Shown piece after piece: positions 15,766 to 25,569 of a DNA stretch of 64,000 bases. Each line of letters begins with the position of its first letter. Positions within the stretch are counted from its first letter, which is position 1. A model generated the notes under the pieces. That model saw only the letters and a list, made by a program, of their open reading frames with translations, searched no databases and was not told the DNA's origin. The stretch comes from QHXM01 sp963697975 (GTDB taxonomy: Bacteria; Acidobacteriota; Blastocatellia; Pyrinomonadales; Pyrinomonadaceae): positions 1,426,001-1,490,000 of the forward strand of contig OY969111.1 in assembly GCA_963697975.1 (NCBI GenBank). Direction: 5' to 3'. A program made the translations under genes and the position numbers.

Positions 15766-15836
15766 TCCTGTCTGGCTCCGGGCGGAAACCATACCGAACA
15801 TCATTTACCAAATTACCAAATAAGGGACAGAGCAAC

Positions 15837-18260
15837 TTGGAACTCACCGGCTTAACCTCTGAGCAAGTCAGGGAACGCACCAGCAAAGGGTTACGCAACA
15901 TCACCTCTGCCACCCGCACGAAGCGAGTGCAGGAAATCATCTTTGAGAATCTCTTCTCGATCTTCAACCTCATCGTCCTCGTCGTTATCGTCTTCCTGCT
16001 CTTCTTTTATTTCAGAACCCGCGATGATCGCCTGATACTCGATTCCATAGGCGTGCTCACAGTCGCGCTCATCAACACCGTTCTGGCAATCTGGCAGGAG
16101 ATTAAGGCCAAGCGCGCGCTTGATAAGGTGAGCCTGCTGCTGGAGAGAAAAGTGACCGTCATCCGCGACGGCGCGGAAGTCTCGATTGACCAGAAGGAGA
16201 TTGTCGTTGACGACCTGATCCTCATCGGACGCGGCGATCAGGTCGCCGTTGACGGGCGCGTCCAGCTTACAAATTATCTTGAGATTGATGAATCACTGCT
16301 GACGGGCGAATCAGTCCCCGTTTTTAAGAGCGCAGACGATAAGGTTCTGTCGGGAAGTTTCTGCCTGTCCGGCAACGGCACTTACGTTGCCGAAAAGGTT
16401 GGCGATGCTTGCTACGCAAACCAGATCACGGACCTTGCCAAGAAGGTCAAGCATACCCTGACGCCGCTGCAAAAGAAGATTGACCACATTGTCGAAACGT
16501 TGATGCTGATTTCCGCCGGGCTGGTGCTGCTCGAATTCATTTTCGACCCTCATGCCAATATCAACGACCTGAGCTTCATCCGCAGGCTTTCGACCATCGT
16601 CATCTCGCTTCTTCCACAGGGGCTTGTCCTGATGGCCTCGATTACGTTTGCGCTCGGCGTCTATCGAATCAGCCGGATCGGCGCGATCATCGAAAAGCTG
16701 AACGCGATAGAATCGTTTTCAAACGTGCAGATCGTCTGCATGGATAAGACCGGCACGCTCACGCAGAACAAGCTCGCGGTCAACCAGATTACGCTGCTGG
16801 ACGACCGCTACAATCAGACGCAGGCCGAAACCCTGCTCGGCACTTACGGGAAATTATCTTCCGACAAGAACGCTACGCTCTCGACTCTCTCTCCCTTCCC
16901 GGCGGACGAAACCGTCAAACTGCTCGACGAGATTCCTTTCAGTTCCGAAAAGAAGATGAGCTTGATTGAAACGCGAATGGATGGACGCGAAACCAGCTTC
17001 ATCTTCGGCGCGTTCGATCTTCTCCTGCCGAACCTCGCGCCTGAAGTCAGGGAGAGAGCGGAACTGTTGTACGACGAGAAGAGACTGAGCGTTTACCGCA
17101 ACGTCCTGTTCGGGAGGCTCGCATCTCATGTTTCTTTGAACGACGCGCGGGAAGACGCGGGCAAGCTCTCGATTGAGCCAATCTGTATCGTCTCAATCAC
17201 GGATCAGATTAGAGACGACGTGATGGAAGCGATTCGTCTCTTCCAGTCGCACGACATCAATCTCAAAATCTTATCTGGAGATGCGCCCGAAGCGATTCAG
17301 GCGGTCGTTCGCGAAATCGGATGGGAGATTGAAGACGACAAGCTCATCGCGGGGCAGGCGCTGGATGAAATCCCCGACGGGGAATTCCTGAAAGTCGTCA
17401 CGGATAAAATTATCTTTGCCCGCCTCAGACCCGACCACAAGCTCAGAATCATCGAGACGTTGAAGCGCGAGAAGATTTATACGGCCATGATCGGCGACGG
17501 CGTCAACGACCTTCCCGCCATCAAGGCTTCGGACATGGGCATCGCGATGGAGGAAGGAAGCAAGATTACGAAAGAGGTCGCCGACATCGTGCTCTTGAAA
17601 AACAGGTTCTCCCTGTTGCCCAGCATCTTCGACGAAGGCAACAAGATCGTCAACACGGTCAGCTCGATTGCGAAACTCTTTCTGACGAAGAATTTTCTCG
17701 TCATCTATCTGGCCCTGCTCCACATCTTTTTTCTTTTCGATTTCCCTTTAACGCCGCGCCGCGTCTCGCTCATCAATATCTTCACGATTGCGCTGCCCTC
17801 ATTCTTCATCGCGCTCAGGAACAACAACGTCAGCAAGACCCTGAACTTCAGCAAAGACCTCTACTCGTTCGTGGTAATTTCGGCGCTCTTCATGTTCGGA
17901 GCCGGTTATATCGGAGAGTTCGTCACGACCAAGTATTACGGAATCAACGAAACTGACCGGCAGATGGTGTGGCTCAGCATTGTCATCTTCACCTCCATCG
18001 CCAACTTCTTCGCCGTCGCGCTGCACAAGGGAGAAACCAACGTTCGTATTTACCTGCTCTACGGACTCGGAATCCTCGCCGTCTATACCTTCCTTGCCAC
18101 CAGCCAGATTGATTTCTTTCTCCTGAACTGGCTGAAGCTATTTTACGAGATCAATTATCTGGACTCTCGCTACTGGAGCATCGTCGCGTTCATAGGTGTG
18201 GCGAGCGCCACGCTACTCTTCTTCGCGCAGAAGTTGAGAGAGAAGATCATTGCACCTTGA
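15837..18260 (+). CDS. P-type cation ATPase, CtpE-like
   Basis: An 807-residue ion pump. Visible motifs: actuator LLTGES (~residues 155-160), phosphorylation site CMDKTGTLT with Asp303, hinge MIGDGVNDLPAIKASDMGIA, and ~10 hydrophobic helices. The M4 motif reads PQGLVLMASITFALGVYRI, like CtpE-type Ca2+ uptake ATPases (PEGLVLM...), except that the usual glutamate is glutamine. That residue is normally part of the ion site, so ion choice may differ. The start is TTG at 15837, with GGGACAG upstream. The gene stands alone; no regulator is adjacent. The substrate is not proven. Confidence 0.88.
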   Translation: MELTGLTSEQVRERTSKGLRNITSATRTKRVQEIIFENLFSIFNLIVLVVIVFLLFFYFRTRDDRLILDSIGVLTVALINTVLAIWQEIKAKRALDKVSLLLERKVTVIRDGAEVSIDQKEIVVDDLILIGRGDQVAVDGRVQLTNYLEIDESLLTGESVPVFKSADDKVLSGSFCLSGNGTYVAEKVGDACYANQITDLAKKVKHTLTPLQKKIDHIVETLMLISAGLVLLEFIFDPHANINDLSFIRRLSTIVISLLPQGLVLMASITFALGVYRISRIGAIIEKLNAIESFSNVQIVCMDKTGTLTQNKLAVNQITLLDDRYNQTQAETLLGTYGKLSSDKNATLSTLSPFPADETVKLLDEIPFSSEKKMSLIETRMDGRETSFIFGAFDLLLPNLAPEVRERAELLYDEKRLSVYRNVLFGRLASHVSLNDAREDAGKLSIEPICIVSITDQIRDDVMEAIRLFQSHDINLKILSGDAPEAIQAVVREIGWEIEDDKLIAGQALDEIPDGEFLKVVTDKIIFARLRPDHKLRIIETLKREKIYTAMIGDGVNDLPAIKASDMGIAMEEGSKITKEVADIVLLKNRFSLLPSIFDEGNKIVNTVSSIAKLFLTKNFLVIYLALLHIFFLFDFPLTPRRVSLINIFTIALPSFFIALRNNNVSKTLNFSKDLYSFVVISALFMFGAGYIGEFVTTKYYGINETDRQMVWLSIVIFTSIANFFAVALHKGETNVRIYLLYGLGILAVYTFLATSQIDFFLLNWLKLFYEINYLDSRYWSIVAFIGVASATLLFFAQKLREKIIAP

Positions 18261-18285
18261 ATGCTTTGAGAAGCTGATTGAAAAA

Positions 18286-18462
18286 CTCCGTAAGGAGCGA
18301 AATGTAAGAGCCTCTGGCAACGCCACAGGAGTAGATTCCAGTTTATTCATTAAGCCCTGAAAGGGCGAAATGTTTATGCCGCCCTTTCAGGGCTTAATCA
18401 TTTGATCTATCTCTTGACCCAGGGCTGCGCCCTGGGCTATCACATCGTCGCCCCTTCGGGGC
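18286..18462. repeat. Composite five-hairpin intergenic element, copy 1
   Basis: In order: CTCCGTAAGGAG; CCTCTGGCAACGCCACAGG; a perfect 16-base-arm hairpin of TAAGCCCTGAAAGGGC (18351-18366) with its inverse at 18381-18396; CCCAGGGCTGCGCCCTGGG (18418-18436); and GCCCCTTCGGGGC (18450-18462) with a TTCG loop. The same order appears at 42173-42347. It fills the gap between the P-type ATPase and the KaiC-like gene. No ORF lies inside. Confidence 0.85.
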
Positions 18463-18595
18463 TTTCATGAGCGTTTCAAACAGATTCTGAGAGGTCAATA
18501 CGGCTAATCCTTTTGGTTTTCTGACAGAAGTCTGCAATACTGCCTCACCCCCCGTAACTGCTGACTATTAACTCAAGAAACCAACTGCATAATTT

Positions 18596-20125
18596 ATGAG
18601 CGATAAGCCTCTCAACCAATCAACGGGCGGTGCTGCCGCTTCAACCAGAACGGCGACAGGCATTGAGGGTCTGGACAACATTCTGGAGGGAGGATTCCCG
18701 CCCAACCGCATCTACCTGATCGAAGGAGACCCCGGCACGGGTAAAACGACCCTCGCGCTGCAATTCCTGCTCGAAGGCGCGCGCCTCGGAGAATCCGGTC
18801 TCTACGTCACTCTCTCCGAAACTAAAGAAGAGTTGCTCTCGGTCGCCGATTCTCACGGCTGGTCGCTGGACGGCATCAGCATCTACGAACTCGTTCCAGC
18901 CGAAGATAGTCTGAAGCCGGACGCGCAGTACACCATCTTTCACCCGTCGGAAATCGAGTTGAGCGAAACGACGAGCGCGGTGCTGAAAGAGGTCGAGCGC
19001 ATCAAGCCTCGCCGCATCGTCTTTGACTCGCTTTCGGAGATGAAGCTGCTGGCGCACGATGCTTTGCGCTTCCGCCGTCAGATTCTGGCTCTCAAGCAAT
19101 ACTTCGCCGGGCAGCAAAGCACGGTGCTGCTGCTCGACGATAAAGTTGCGAACGAGCATGACCTGCAAGTGCAATCAATCGCGCACGGCGTGGTTTCGCT
19201 GGATCATCTGGCGGTCGAATACGGAGGGGCGCGGCGTCGGCTGCGTATCATCAAGCTGCGCGGCGCACGCTTTCGCGGAGGCTATCACGACTTCAACATC
19301 GAGACCGGCGGCATAATAGTCTTCCCGCGTCTCGTCGCGGCGGAGCATCGCAAAGATTTTGCGAGAGGCGCTGCGACGAGCGACGTGGCGGAGCTTGATT
19401 CTCTGCTGGGCGGCGGACTCGACCGGGGATCGAGCACATTGATTCTCGGCCCGGCGGGTTGCGGCAAATCATCCATCGGCGCTCAGTTCGCGGCGATGTC
19501 TGCCATGAGGGGTGAGCGCGCCGCCGTTTTCGTCTTCGATGAAATTCTTGAGACCTACATGGCACGCGCCGCCGGAATCGGCATTGACATACGGAAGAGT
19601 GTGGAAGGCGGTCTCATCAAGTTGCAGCAGGTTGACCCTGCCGAACTCGCGCCGGGCGAGTTCGCTCATGCCGTGATTCGCTCCGTTGACAAGGGCGGCG
19701 CACGCATCGTGGTGATTGACAGTCTGAACGGCTATCTCAACGCGATGCCGGAAGAACGCTTCCTGACCATCCAGATGCACGAGCTATTGACTTATCTTAA
19801 CCAGCAGGGTGTGGTCACCATTCTCATCATGGCTCAACACGGATTTCTCGGTAGCAATATGATGACGCCGGTGGACGTGAGTTATCTGGCCGACACGGTT
19901 TTGATGCTCAGATATTTCGAGGCGGAAGGCGCGGTGCATCGCGCGCTATCGGTCGTCAAGAAGCGCACCGGCGCACACGAAAACACTATCCGCGAACTTG
20001 AAATCACGTCGAAAGGGATTCGCGTCGGCCAGCCTTTGACAAAGTTTCATGGAGTGCTGTCCGGCGTTCCCACATACACCGGAGTCAGGGAGACGTTAAT
20101 CCAGGAATCTGATGACGATGCCTGA
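18596..20125 (+). CDS. KaiC-like double RecA-domain ATPase
   Basis: A 509-residue protein with two KaiC-type RecA domains. The first has Walker A GDPGTGKTT at 44-52 and VTLSETKEELL; the second has GPAGCGKSS at 285-293 and FVFDEILETYMARA. KaiC proper is the cyanobacterial clock ATPase/kinase. Relatives outside cyanobacteria act as ATP-dependent signalling scaffolds, often with histidine kinases. Here the 3' end overlaps a hybrid histidine kinase gene by 14 bases, so the two are co-translated and likely work together. There are no kaiA or kaiB genes nearby. Clock function should not be assumed. Confidence 0.92.
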   Translation: MSDKPLNQSTGGAAASTRTATGIEGLDNILEGGFPPNRIYLIEGDPGTGKTTLALQFLLEGARLGESGLYVTLSETKEELLSVADSHGWSLDGISIYELVPAEDSLKPDAQYTIFHPSEIELSETTSAVLKEVERIKPRRIVFDSLSEMKLLAHDALRFRRQILALKQYFAGQQSTVLLLDDKVANEHDLQVQSIAHGVVSLDHLAVEYGGARRRLRIIKLRGARFRGGYHDFNIETGGIIVFPRLVAAEHRKDFARGAATSDVAELDSLLGGGLDRGSSTLILGPAGCGKSSIGAQFAAMSAMRGERAAVFVFDEILETYMARAAGIGIDIRKSVEGGLIKLQQVDPAELAPGEFAHAVIRSVDKGGARIVVIDSLNGYLNAMPEERFLTIQMHELLTYLNQQGVVTILIMAQHGFLGSNMMTPVDVSYLADTVLMLRYFEAEGAVHRALSVVKKRTGAHENTIRELEITSKGIRVGQPLTKFHGVLSGVPTYTGVRETLIQESDDDA

Positions 20126-21779
20126 AGCTTCAGACAAGCAGGATGAACGGATACTGATTCTCGCGCCAACCGGCAGAGATGCCGGGATGACTGCGCGCTT
20201 CCTCGGCGAAGCCGGTCTGTCGCCGCAAGTGTGCGGCACGATTGAAGAGATGTGCCGGGAGATGCTCGCTGGCTCCGGCCTCGCTTTTCTCACGGGCGAG
20301 GCGCTGACGACGACGGAAGCCCTGTCGTGTCTCACCGAGGCGCTCACGCAGCAGCCCACATGGTCTGATGTTCCGCTCATCGTTTTGACCAGCGGCGGCG
20401 CAGACACGCCCACCAACGCCGACGCGCTCAATACACTCGGTGAAGTCGGAAACGTCACACTCATCGAACGCCCTGTGCGCGTGACGACGCTCCTGAGCGC
20501 CGTCAAATCTGCCTTGAGAGCGCGCCGTCACCAGTACGACGTGCGTAACCATCTCGACGGAGAAGCGCGCGCCGCCGAGGAGCGTGAGCGGTTGCTGTTG
20601 AGCGAGCAAGCGGCGCGCTCCGAGGCTGAAACGGCGAGTCGTTTGAAGGATGAGTTTCTAGCTACAGTCTCACATGAACTACGCACACCGCTGACAGCCG
20701 TGCTCGGCTGGATTCATATCCTGCGCGGCGGAAAACTCGACGACGAGGCTGGCGCTCGTGCTCTGGAAATCATCGAGCGCAACGCCCGTTCACAGAATCA
20801 ACTCATCGAAGATTTGCTCGATGTCTCGCGCATCATTACCGGAAAGCTGCGGCTTGATGTCCGGCCTGTTGATCCGGGGGCCATCATCGAAGCAGCCATC
20901 GAAGCAGTGCATCCGGCGGCTGAAGCCAAAGAGATTCGCCTTCAGAAAGTTCTGGACACCAGAGTGAGTTCGATTTCGGGTGATTCGGCGCGGCTGCAAC
21001 AGGTCATCTGGAATCTGCTTTCCAATGCGATCAAATTCACGCCGCGCGGCGGGAGCGTTCAGGTTCGCTTAGAGCGCATCAACTCGCACATCGAAATCTC
21101 TGTGAGCGATAGCGGCGAGGGTATCAAGCAGGAGTTTCTGCCATTCGTCTTCGACCGCTTTCGTCAGGCTGACGGAACGAGCGCGCGGCGGTTCGGCGGA
21201 CTCGGCCTCGGATTGGCAATTGTGCGTCACTTAGTTGAGCTTCACGGGGGAACGGTGCAAGCCACGAGTTCCGGTGATGGAGCGGGCGCGATGTTTACGG
21301 TGAGACTGCCGCTGCTCGCTATCTACCAGCGCGAGACGGATAGCGAGCGAGTGCATCCGACCGCGAGCGACACACATCCGCCAATTGAGTATCCCGACAA
21401 TTTAGCTGGCCTGAAAGTTCTGGTGGTGGACGACGAGGCGGACACGCTCGAATTAATTAAAGTCCTGCTGGGCCAGTGCGGCGCAGCGGTCACGACAGCC
21501 AGTTCAGCGGCAGAGGCGCTTAAAGTTCTTGAGAGCGAGCGGCCTGATGTGATTATCAGCGACATCGGGATGCCGACCGAAGACGGCTTCGAGTTCATAC
21601 GCAAAGTGCGCCAGCTTCCGCCTGAGAAGGGCGGCAAAATTCCGGCGGTAGCTCTGACCGCCTACGCGCGCGCCGAAGACCGGCTGCGCGTCCTGCGCTC
21701 CGGCTACCAGATGCACGTCTCAAAGCCCGTGGAACTGGCCGAACTGGTGACGGTCGTCGCAAATGTCGGAGGCTTATGA
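20112..21779 (+). CDS. Hybrid histidine kinase / response regulator
   Basis: A 555-residue soluble signalling protein. Residues ~12-130 form a receiver-like domain without a clear phospho-aspartate (pseudo-receiver). A coiled coil follows, then HisKA with FLATVSHELRTPLTAV (His188), HATPase (NLLSNAIKFTPRGG; FGGLGLGLAIVRHLVELHGG) and a C-terminal receiver with VIISDIGMP (Asp484) and the conserved Lys in HVSKPVE. No membrane segment is present, so it senses a cytoplasmic cue, probably through the KaiC-like protein whose gene it overlaps by 14 bases. No output regulator is adjacent. Confidence 0.93.
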   Translation: MTMPEASDKQDERILILAPTGRDAGMTARFLGEAGLSPQVCGTIEEMCREMLAGSGLAFLTGEALTTTEALSCLTEALTQQPTWSDVPLIVLTSGGADTPTNADALNTLGEVGNVTLIERPVRVTTLLSAVKSALRARRHQYDVRNHLDGEARAAEERERLLLSEQAARSEAETASRLKDEFLATVSHELRTPLTAVLGWIHILRGGKLDDEAGARALEIIERNARSQNQLIEDLLDVSRIITGKLRLDVRPVDPGAIIEAAIEAVHPAAEAKEIRLQKVLDTRVSSISGDSARLQQVIWNLLSNAIKFTPRGGSVQVRLERINSHIEISVSDSGEGIKQEFLPFVFDRFRQADGTSARRFGGLGLGLAIVRHLVELHGGTVQATSSGDGAGAMFTVRLPLLAIYQRETDSERVHPTASDTHPPIEYPDNLAGLKVLVVDDEADTLELIKVLLGQCGAAVTTASSAAEALKVLESERPDVIISDIGMPTEDGFEFIRKVRQLPPEKGGKIPAVALTAYARAEDRLRVLRSGYQMHVSKPVELAELVTVVANVGGL

Positions 21780-21781
21780 GC

Positions 21782-21899
21782 GGTGGTCAGCGGTCGGTGG
21801 TCAGTTAAACCTTCTGTGCGAAATCTTGACTTTTAATTGTTAGAGGCAAGGCCGCCGACACTCAATTACTGACCACTGACCACCGACCACTGACCACCA
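21782..21899. repeat. Heptamer-built hairpin (GGTCAGT / ACTGACC type)
   Basis: The left arm is GGTGGTCAGCGGTCGGTGGT-like. The right arm is TACTGACCACTGACCACCGA-like, with CCACTGACCACC following. It fills the gap after the hybrid kinase. A TATAAT at 21923-21928 just downstream is the likely -10 box of the next gene (start 21990). Confidence 0.8.
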
Positions 21900-21989
21900 C
21901 TTCCCTCCGCCCTCATCCCTGCTATAATGTCGCGTGCGTCTCCCCTTGCCGCCGCGTTTTGCCTTATCCGTAAAAGAAGGAGCTTCCTC

Positions 21990-23681
21990 ATGCGCTTTCT
22001 CGCACGCCACGCATTTTTCACGGCCTTGATGCTGGGAGCAATGTTCTCCACGGTTGTGGCGCAAACCGCTCAAAAACAGGGCACAGGAATCATCACAGGA
22101 CGCGTCACGCTCAACGGAAAATCGGTCGCGGGCGTTGGCGTAGTGCTGCTGCCAGCCGAGCGCGTGATGGAGCGCTCGACCGTCGCGCGGTCTGCGACCG
22201 ACTACGAGGGTCGCTACCGGCTGACGAACGTTCCCGCCGGTCGCTACAGCGTGATGACGGTTGCGCCCGCGCTGGTCGGGCAGAGCGAAGATGCATACGG
22301 AGATGCAGGCAAGATGGTCACCATCGCCGAAGGCGAGACGGTCGAGAAGATTGACTTCGCGCTCGTGAAAGGCGGCGTCATCACAGGCCGCGTCACCGAT
22401 GGAGACGGAGCGCCGGTCATCGGCGAACGCATTCACTTGAACCAGTCAGCCAATTCAGCCAATCAGGGTCAGGGTCGCCGTCGTGGATTCTCAAACATTA
22501 ACCCGATGATGTACGAGACGGATGACCGTGGCGTTTATCGCCTCTACGGGCTTGCTCCGGGGCGATACACCATCAGCATCGGCGAGTCGGCGGAAGCAGG
22601 GTCGGTCAGGTTCGGGGCGGGCGGGCGCGGCTACTACGCGCGCACTTTTCACCCTGACGTAACAGAGGAAGCGAAAGCCACGATCATCGAAATCGGAGAA
22701 GGCACTGAAGCCACGAACGTTGACATCAGCGTCGGGCGCAAGTCCAACTCATTCACGGCTACAGGGAGAGTCGTTGACGAAAGCGGCCAGCCTATGGCTG
22801 GCGTGCGCGTCGGCAACGGCGCGGTGATGAAAGATGGAAACAGGATGGGAGGTTTCGGCTGGGGGTCTATCACCGATGCGAAAGGCGGCTTCCGCCTCGA
22901 TGGACTCGTGCCCGGACGCTACGCAGCTTTCGTCTGGAACGAAGGCGAAAGCAGCATGGGCAGCTACAGCGATACGGTCGCGTTTGAAATCACTGAAGGA
23001 AACGTCAGCGGGCTTGAACTAAAGATGCATACGGGTGCGAGCATCAGCGGGGTCGCGGTGATCGAAGGGGCGACGGACAGGACGACTCTTGCCAAGCTCT
23101 CGCAACTTTCATTGAGCATCAATGTCGAGACGGAAGGGCTGGCTGCTCCTAACTTTGCCCTTGTCAAAATCGCTCCTGATGGAAGTTTCCGCCTCACGGG
23201 TTTGCGTCCCGGCAAAGCCCGTATCTATCTCGCCACCTATCCGCCGATTCCGGGGTTTACGCTGGCGCGCATTGAGCGCGAAGGCGTGCTGCAACGCGAA
23301 ATCGAGATTGCGCCGGGCGCACAGATAACGGGCATTCGCGCCATCATCGAATATGGCTCAGGCAGCGTGCGCGGCCTTGTCAGGGTAGAGAACGGCACGT
23401 TGCCTGAAAACGCGCGGCTGATTGTTTACGCCCAACGCCGGGGTGAACAGGGGGGGCCAACGAATCGCGGCGCGCAGGTTGATTCGCGCGGGCGATTCAT
23501 CATCGAAGGAATGTCGCCCGGCGATTATGAGTTGACGCTGCAAGCGTTTCTTATCGGAACTCCGCCGCGCAGGATCGTGCCCGCCAGGCAGAACGTCACG
23601 GTCGTCAACGGCGTCGAAACGGAAGTCACCATGACTCTCGATCTGGAAGCGAAGCAGCCGGAGGGTCGCAACAATGAATAG
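21990..23681 (+). CDS. Secreted carboxypeptidase-regulatory-like protein
   Basis: A 563-residue exported protein. The signal peptide is MRFLARHAFFTALMLGAMFS, cut near VVAQ. A string of CarboxypepD_reg-like beta-sandwich repeats follows, each with a GxVTxxxGxPVxG...D..G.YRLxGLPPGxY pattern (e.g. TDYEGRYRLTNVPAGRYSVM; TDDRGVYRLYGLAPGRYTIS; DAKGGFRLDGLVPGRYAAFV). Such repeats are thought to bind carbohydrate or protein and abound in acidobacterial exoproteins. AAGGAG lies 8 bases before the ATG at 21990, ruling out the upstream in-frame start. The next gene overlaps by 8 bases and has the same design. Confidence 0.87.
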   Translation: MRFLARHAFFTALMLGAMFSTVVAQTAQKQGTGIITGRVTLNGKSVAGVGVVLLPAERVMERSTVARSATDYEGRYRLTNVPAGRYSVMTVAPALVGQSEDAYGDAGKMVTIAEGETVEKIDFALVKGGVITGRVTDGDGAPVIGERIHLNQSANSANQGQGRRRGFSNINPMMYETDDRGVYRLYGLAPGRYTISIGESAEAGSVRFGAGGRGYYARTFHPDVTEEAKATIIEIGEGTEATNVDISVGRKSNSFTATGRVVDESGQPMAGVRVGNGAVMKDGNRMGGFGWGSITDAKGGFRLDGLVPGRYAAFVWNEGESSMGSYSDTVAFEITEGNVSGLELKMHTGASISGVAVIEGATDRTTLAKLSQLSLSINVETEGLAAPNFALVKIAPDGSFRLTGLRPGKARIYLATYPPIPGFTLARIEREGVLQREIEIAPGAQITGIRAIIEYGSGSVRGLVRVENGTLPENARLIVYAQRRGEQGGPTNRGAQVDSRGRFIIEGMSPGDYELTLQAFLIGTPPRRIVPARQNVTVVNGVETEVTMTLDLEAKQPEGRNNE

Positions 23682-25560
23682 CCTCGCGGCGCCTTTCACT
23701 TCTTCATTCTTCAATCATCTTTCAGCCGCGATTCCGGGGAAGCGCGTGCTTCTCATCATCTGCCTGCTCCTCTTCGCTTCAAACGCGGCGAGCGCGCAGG
23801 AGGTGGTGGCGTCGCCAGCTTCCGAGACGAAGGAAGCGCGCACCGCGTCGTCCGGCGCGAGCGCAATCACAGGTCAGGTGGTCAGCGATGATGGACGCCC
23901 GCTCGCCGATGTGGTGGTCTATCTCAACAAAGCCTTTGCGCGTGTGCCGGGGCAGGCGATAACGACCACGACCGACAGCGAAGGCAGGTTTCGGACTTCA
24001 AGTCTCGAACCCGGTCTCTACATAACGAACGCAACGCTGCCCGGATTTACTTCGTCAGAGTTGCCGACTAACGCTAACGGGTCCAACTACTACAGGCCGG
24101 GAGAGTCCGTGAATATCACGCTCGTAAAAGGCGGCGTGATTACGGGCACGGTGCGGGATGCCAACGGCGATCCGGTCATCGCGGTTTCCGTGCGAGCCAC
24201 GCGCGTGCGCGATTCAATGGGACGCGCGGCGGCGGGTCGTTTCTCCGGTTATGCACCGGAGAGAATGACGGACGACAGGGGCGTCTATCGCATCTACGGA
24301 TTGCCGCCCGGCACTTACGTGGTTTCTGCCGGGAGCGGTCAAAGATATTTCGGCGGCGTCAGCGCTTATGAAGGCGATGCCCCGACTTTTTTTCCTTCGT
24401 CCACGCGCGACACGGCGGCGGAAGTGCCCGTGCGCGGCGGCGAAGAAGCGACCGGCATTGACATACGATATCGCGGCGAGCGCGGGCGCACCGTCAGCGG
24501 CACAGTCACAGGCTTTATTGAGGCGGGCATGAATTCCGGCGTCCCTATCCTGCTCAGGCAGGCTTCGGGCGGCGGATACGAATCGTCAACTTTTGTCATA
24601 GCGGGAACCAGACCGGGCTTTTCGTTTAGCGGCGTGAGCGATGGGGAATACGAACTGACGGCGCAGCAGTTGAGCAGCACAAATGAGAGCGTGGCCTCCA
24701 TCCCTCGACGCATCACCGTCAAAGGCGCTGACGTGACGGGCATCGAACTCGCGCTCGCTCCGCTGGCTTCAATCGCTGGACGCATCACGCTTGAAGCAGC
24801 GCCAAAAGAGACTTGCGCGGCAGAAGGCCGCACGGCAACGCTTTTGGAAACAGCCATCACCGCCCGCCGCGAAGAGAAGAATCAATCCGAACAGTTATCC
24901 CGCACGCCATTCTTTTCTGCCAGCGGAGGTGTCCCCGAAGAGAAAGGAGAATTCCTCATTCGCAACCTGCTGCCCGGAGGCTATCGCCTCTCAGTCCGGC
25001 TGCCCAGCGATGCCTGGTACGTCCGCTCAATCGTTTTACCGAAGGCAGCCGCGCCTCAGCCAACTGCTCCGGCGAAAGCTGCACAGATAAAGAACGCGCC
25101 TGCTGCTCCGGCGACGGCGGTCGCCTCCATCGTGATACTCAAGACGGGCGAGCGCGTGACGAACGTGGCTATCCAGATTGCACAGGACGCCGCCGGGTTG
25201 CGCGGTCGTGTTACGAGGGCTGCGGAAGGAACGGAAGGCGAAATGCTTCCCGCGAATTTGAGAGTTTATCTCGTCCCCGTAGAGCGCGAGCGCGCCGAAG
25301 ATGTCCTGCGCTACGGCGAGGCTTCGATTGGCAGCGACGGCACATTTGCGCTCAAGAATCTCGCGCCGGGTCGCTACTGGCTCATCGCACGTCCCGCACC
25401 TGAGAATGACTCACCTGAACGCGCCGCCCGCTCGCTCGCGTGGGATGCCGACACACGCACCAAACTCCGGCGCGAAGCTGAGACGGCAAACACCACGATT
25501 GAATTGCAGCCGTGCCAGCGCGTCGGCGATTACGTGCTGCGCTACGCAACGGCTAAATAA
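23674..25560 (+). CDS. Secreted carboxypeptidase-regulatory-like protein (tandem partner)
   Basis: A 628-residue partner of the preceding gene. It has a longer N-terminal leader with an internal hydrophobic core (VLLIICLLLFASNAASAQ), followed by CarboxypepD_reg-like repeats (ITGQVVSDDGRPLADVVVYL; TDDRGVYRIYGLPPGTYVVS; SDGTFALKNLAPGRYWLIAR). A cysteine pair (CAAE mid-protein; QPCQR near the C-terminus) has no counterpart in the first protein. The start overlaps the previous stop by 8 bases, so the pair is co-translated and probably forms one envelope or extracellular complex. The ligand is unknown. Confidence 0.85.
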   Translation: MNSLAAPFTSSFFNHLSAAIPGKRVLLIICLLLFASNAASAQEVVASPASETKEARTASSGASAITGQVVSDDGRPLADVVVYLNKAFARVPGQAITTTTDSEGRFRTSSLEPGLYITNATLPGFTSSELPTNANGSNYYRPGESVNITLVKGGVITGTVRDANGDPVIAVSVRATRVRDSMGRAAAGRFSGYAPERMTDDRGVYRIYGLPPGTYVVSAGSGQRYFGGVSAYEGDAPTFFPSSTRDTAAEVPVRGGEEATGIDIRYRGERGRTVSGTVTGFIEAGMNSGVPILLRQASGGGYESSTFVIAGTRPGFSFSGVSDGEYELTAQQLSSTNESVASIPRRITVKGADVTGIELALAPLASIAGRITLEAAPKETCAAEGRTATLLETAITARREEKNQSEQLSRTPFFSASGGVPEEKGEFLIRNLLPGGYRLSVRLPSDAWYVRSIVLPKAAAPQPTAPAKAAQIKNAPAAPATAVASIVILKTGERVTNVAIQIAQDAAGLRGRVTRAAEGTEGEMLPANLRVYLVPVERERAEDVLRYGEASIGSDGTFALKNLAPGRYWLIARPAPENDSPERAARSLAWDADTRTKLRREAETANTTIELQPCQRVGDYVLRYATAK

Positions 25561-25569
25561 TTAAGAGCC

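Noticed and set aside
18286..18462. Insertion-sequence remnant between the P-type ATPase and the KaiC-like gene
   Set aside because: No transposase fragment or target duplication; the stretch is a series of short hairpins repeated elsewhere in the same order.
18596..20125. True circadian clock locus
   Set aside because: No kaiA or kaiB is present and KaiC-like proteins are common in non-cyanobacteria; only a KaiC-like ATPase can be claimed.
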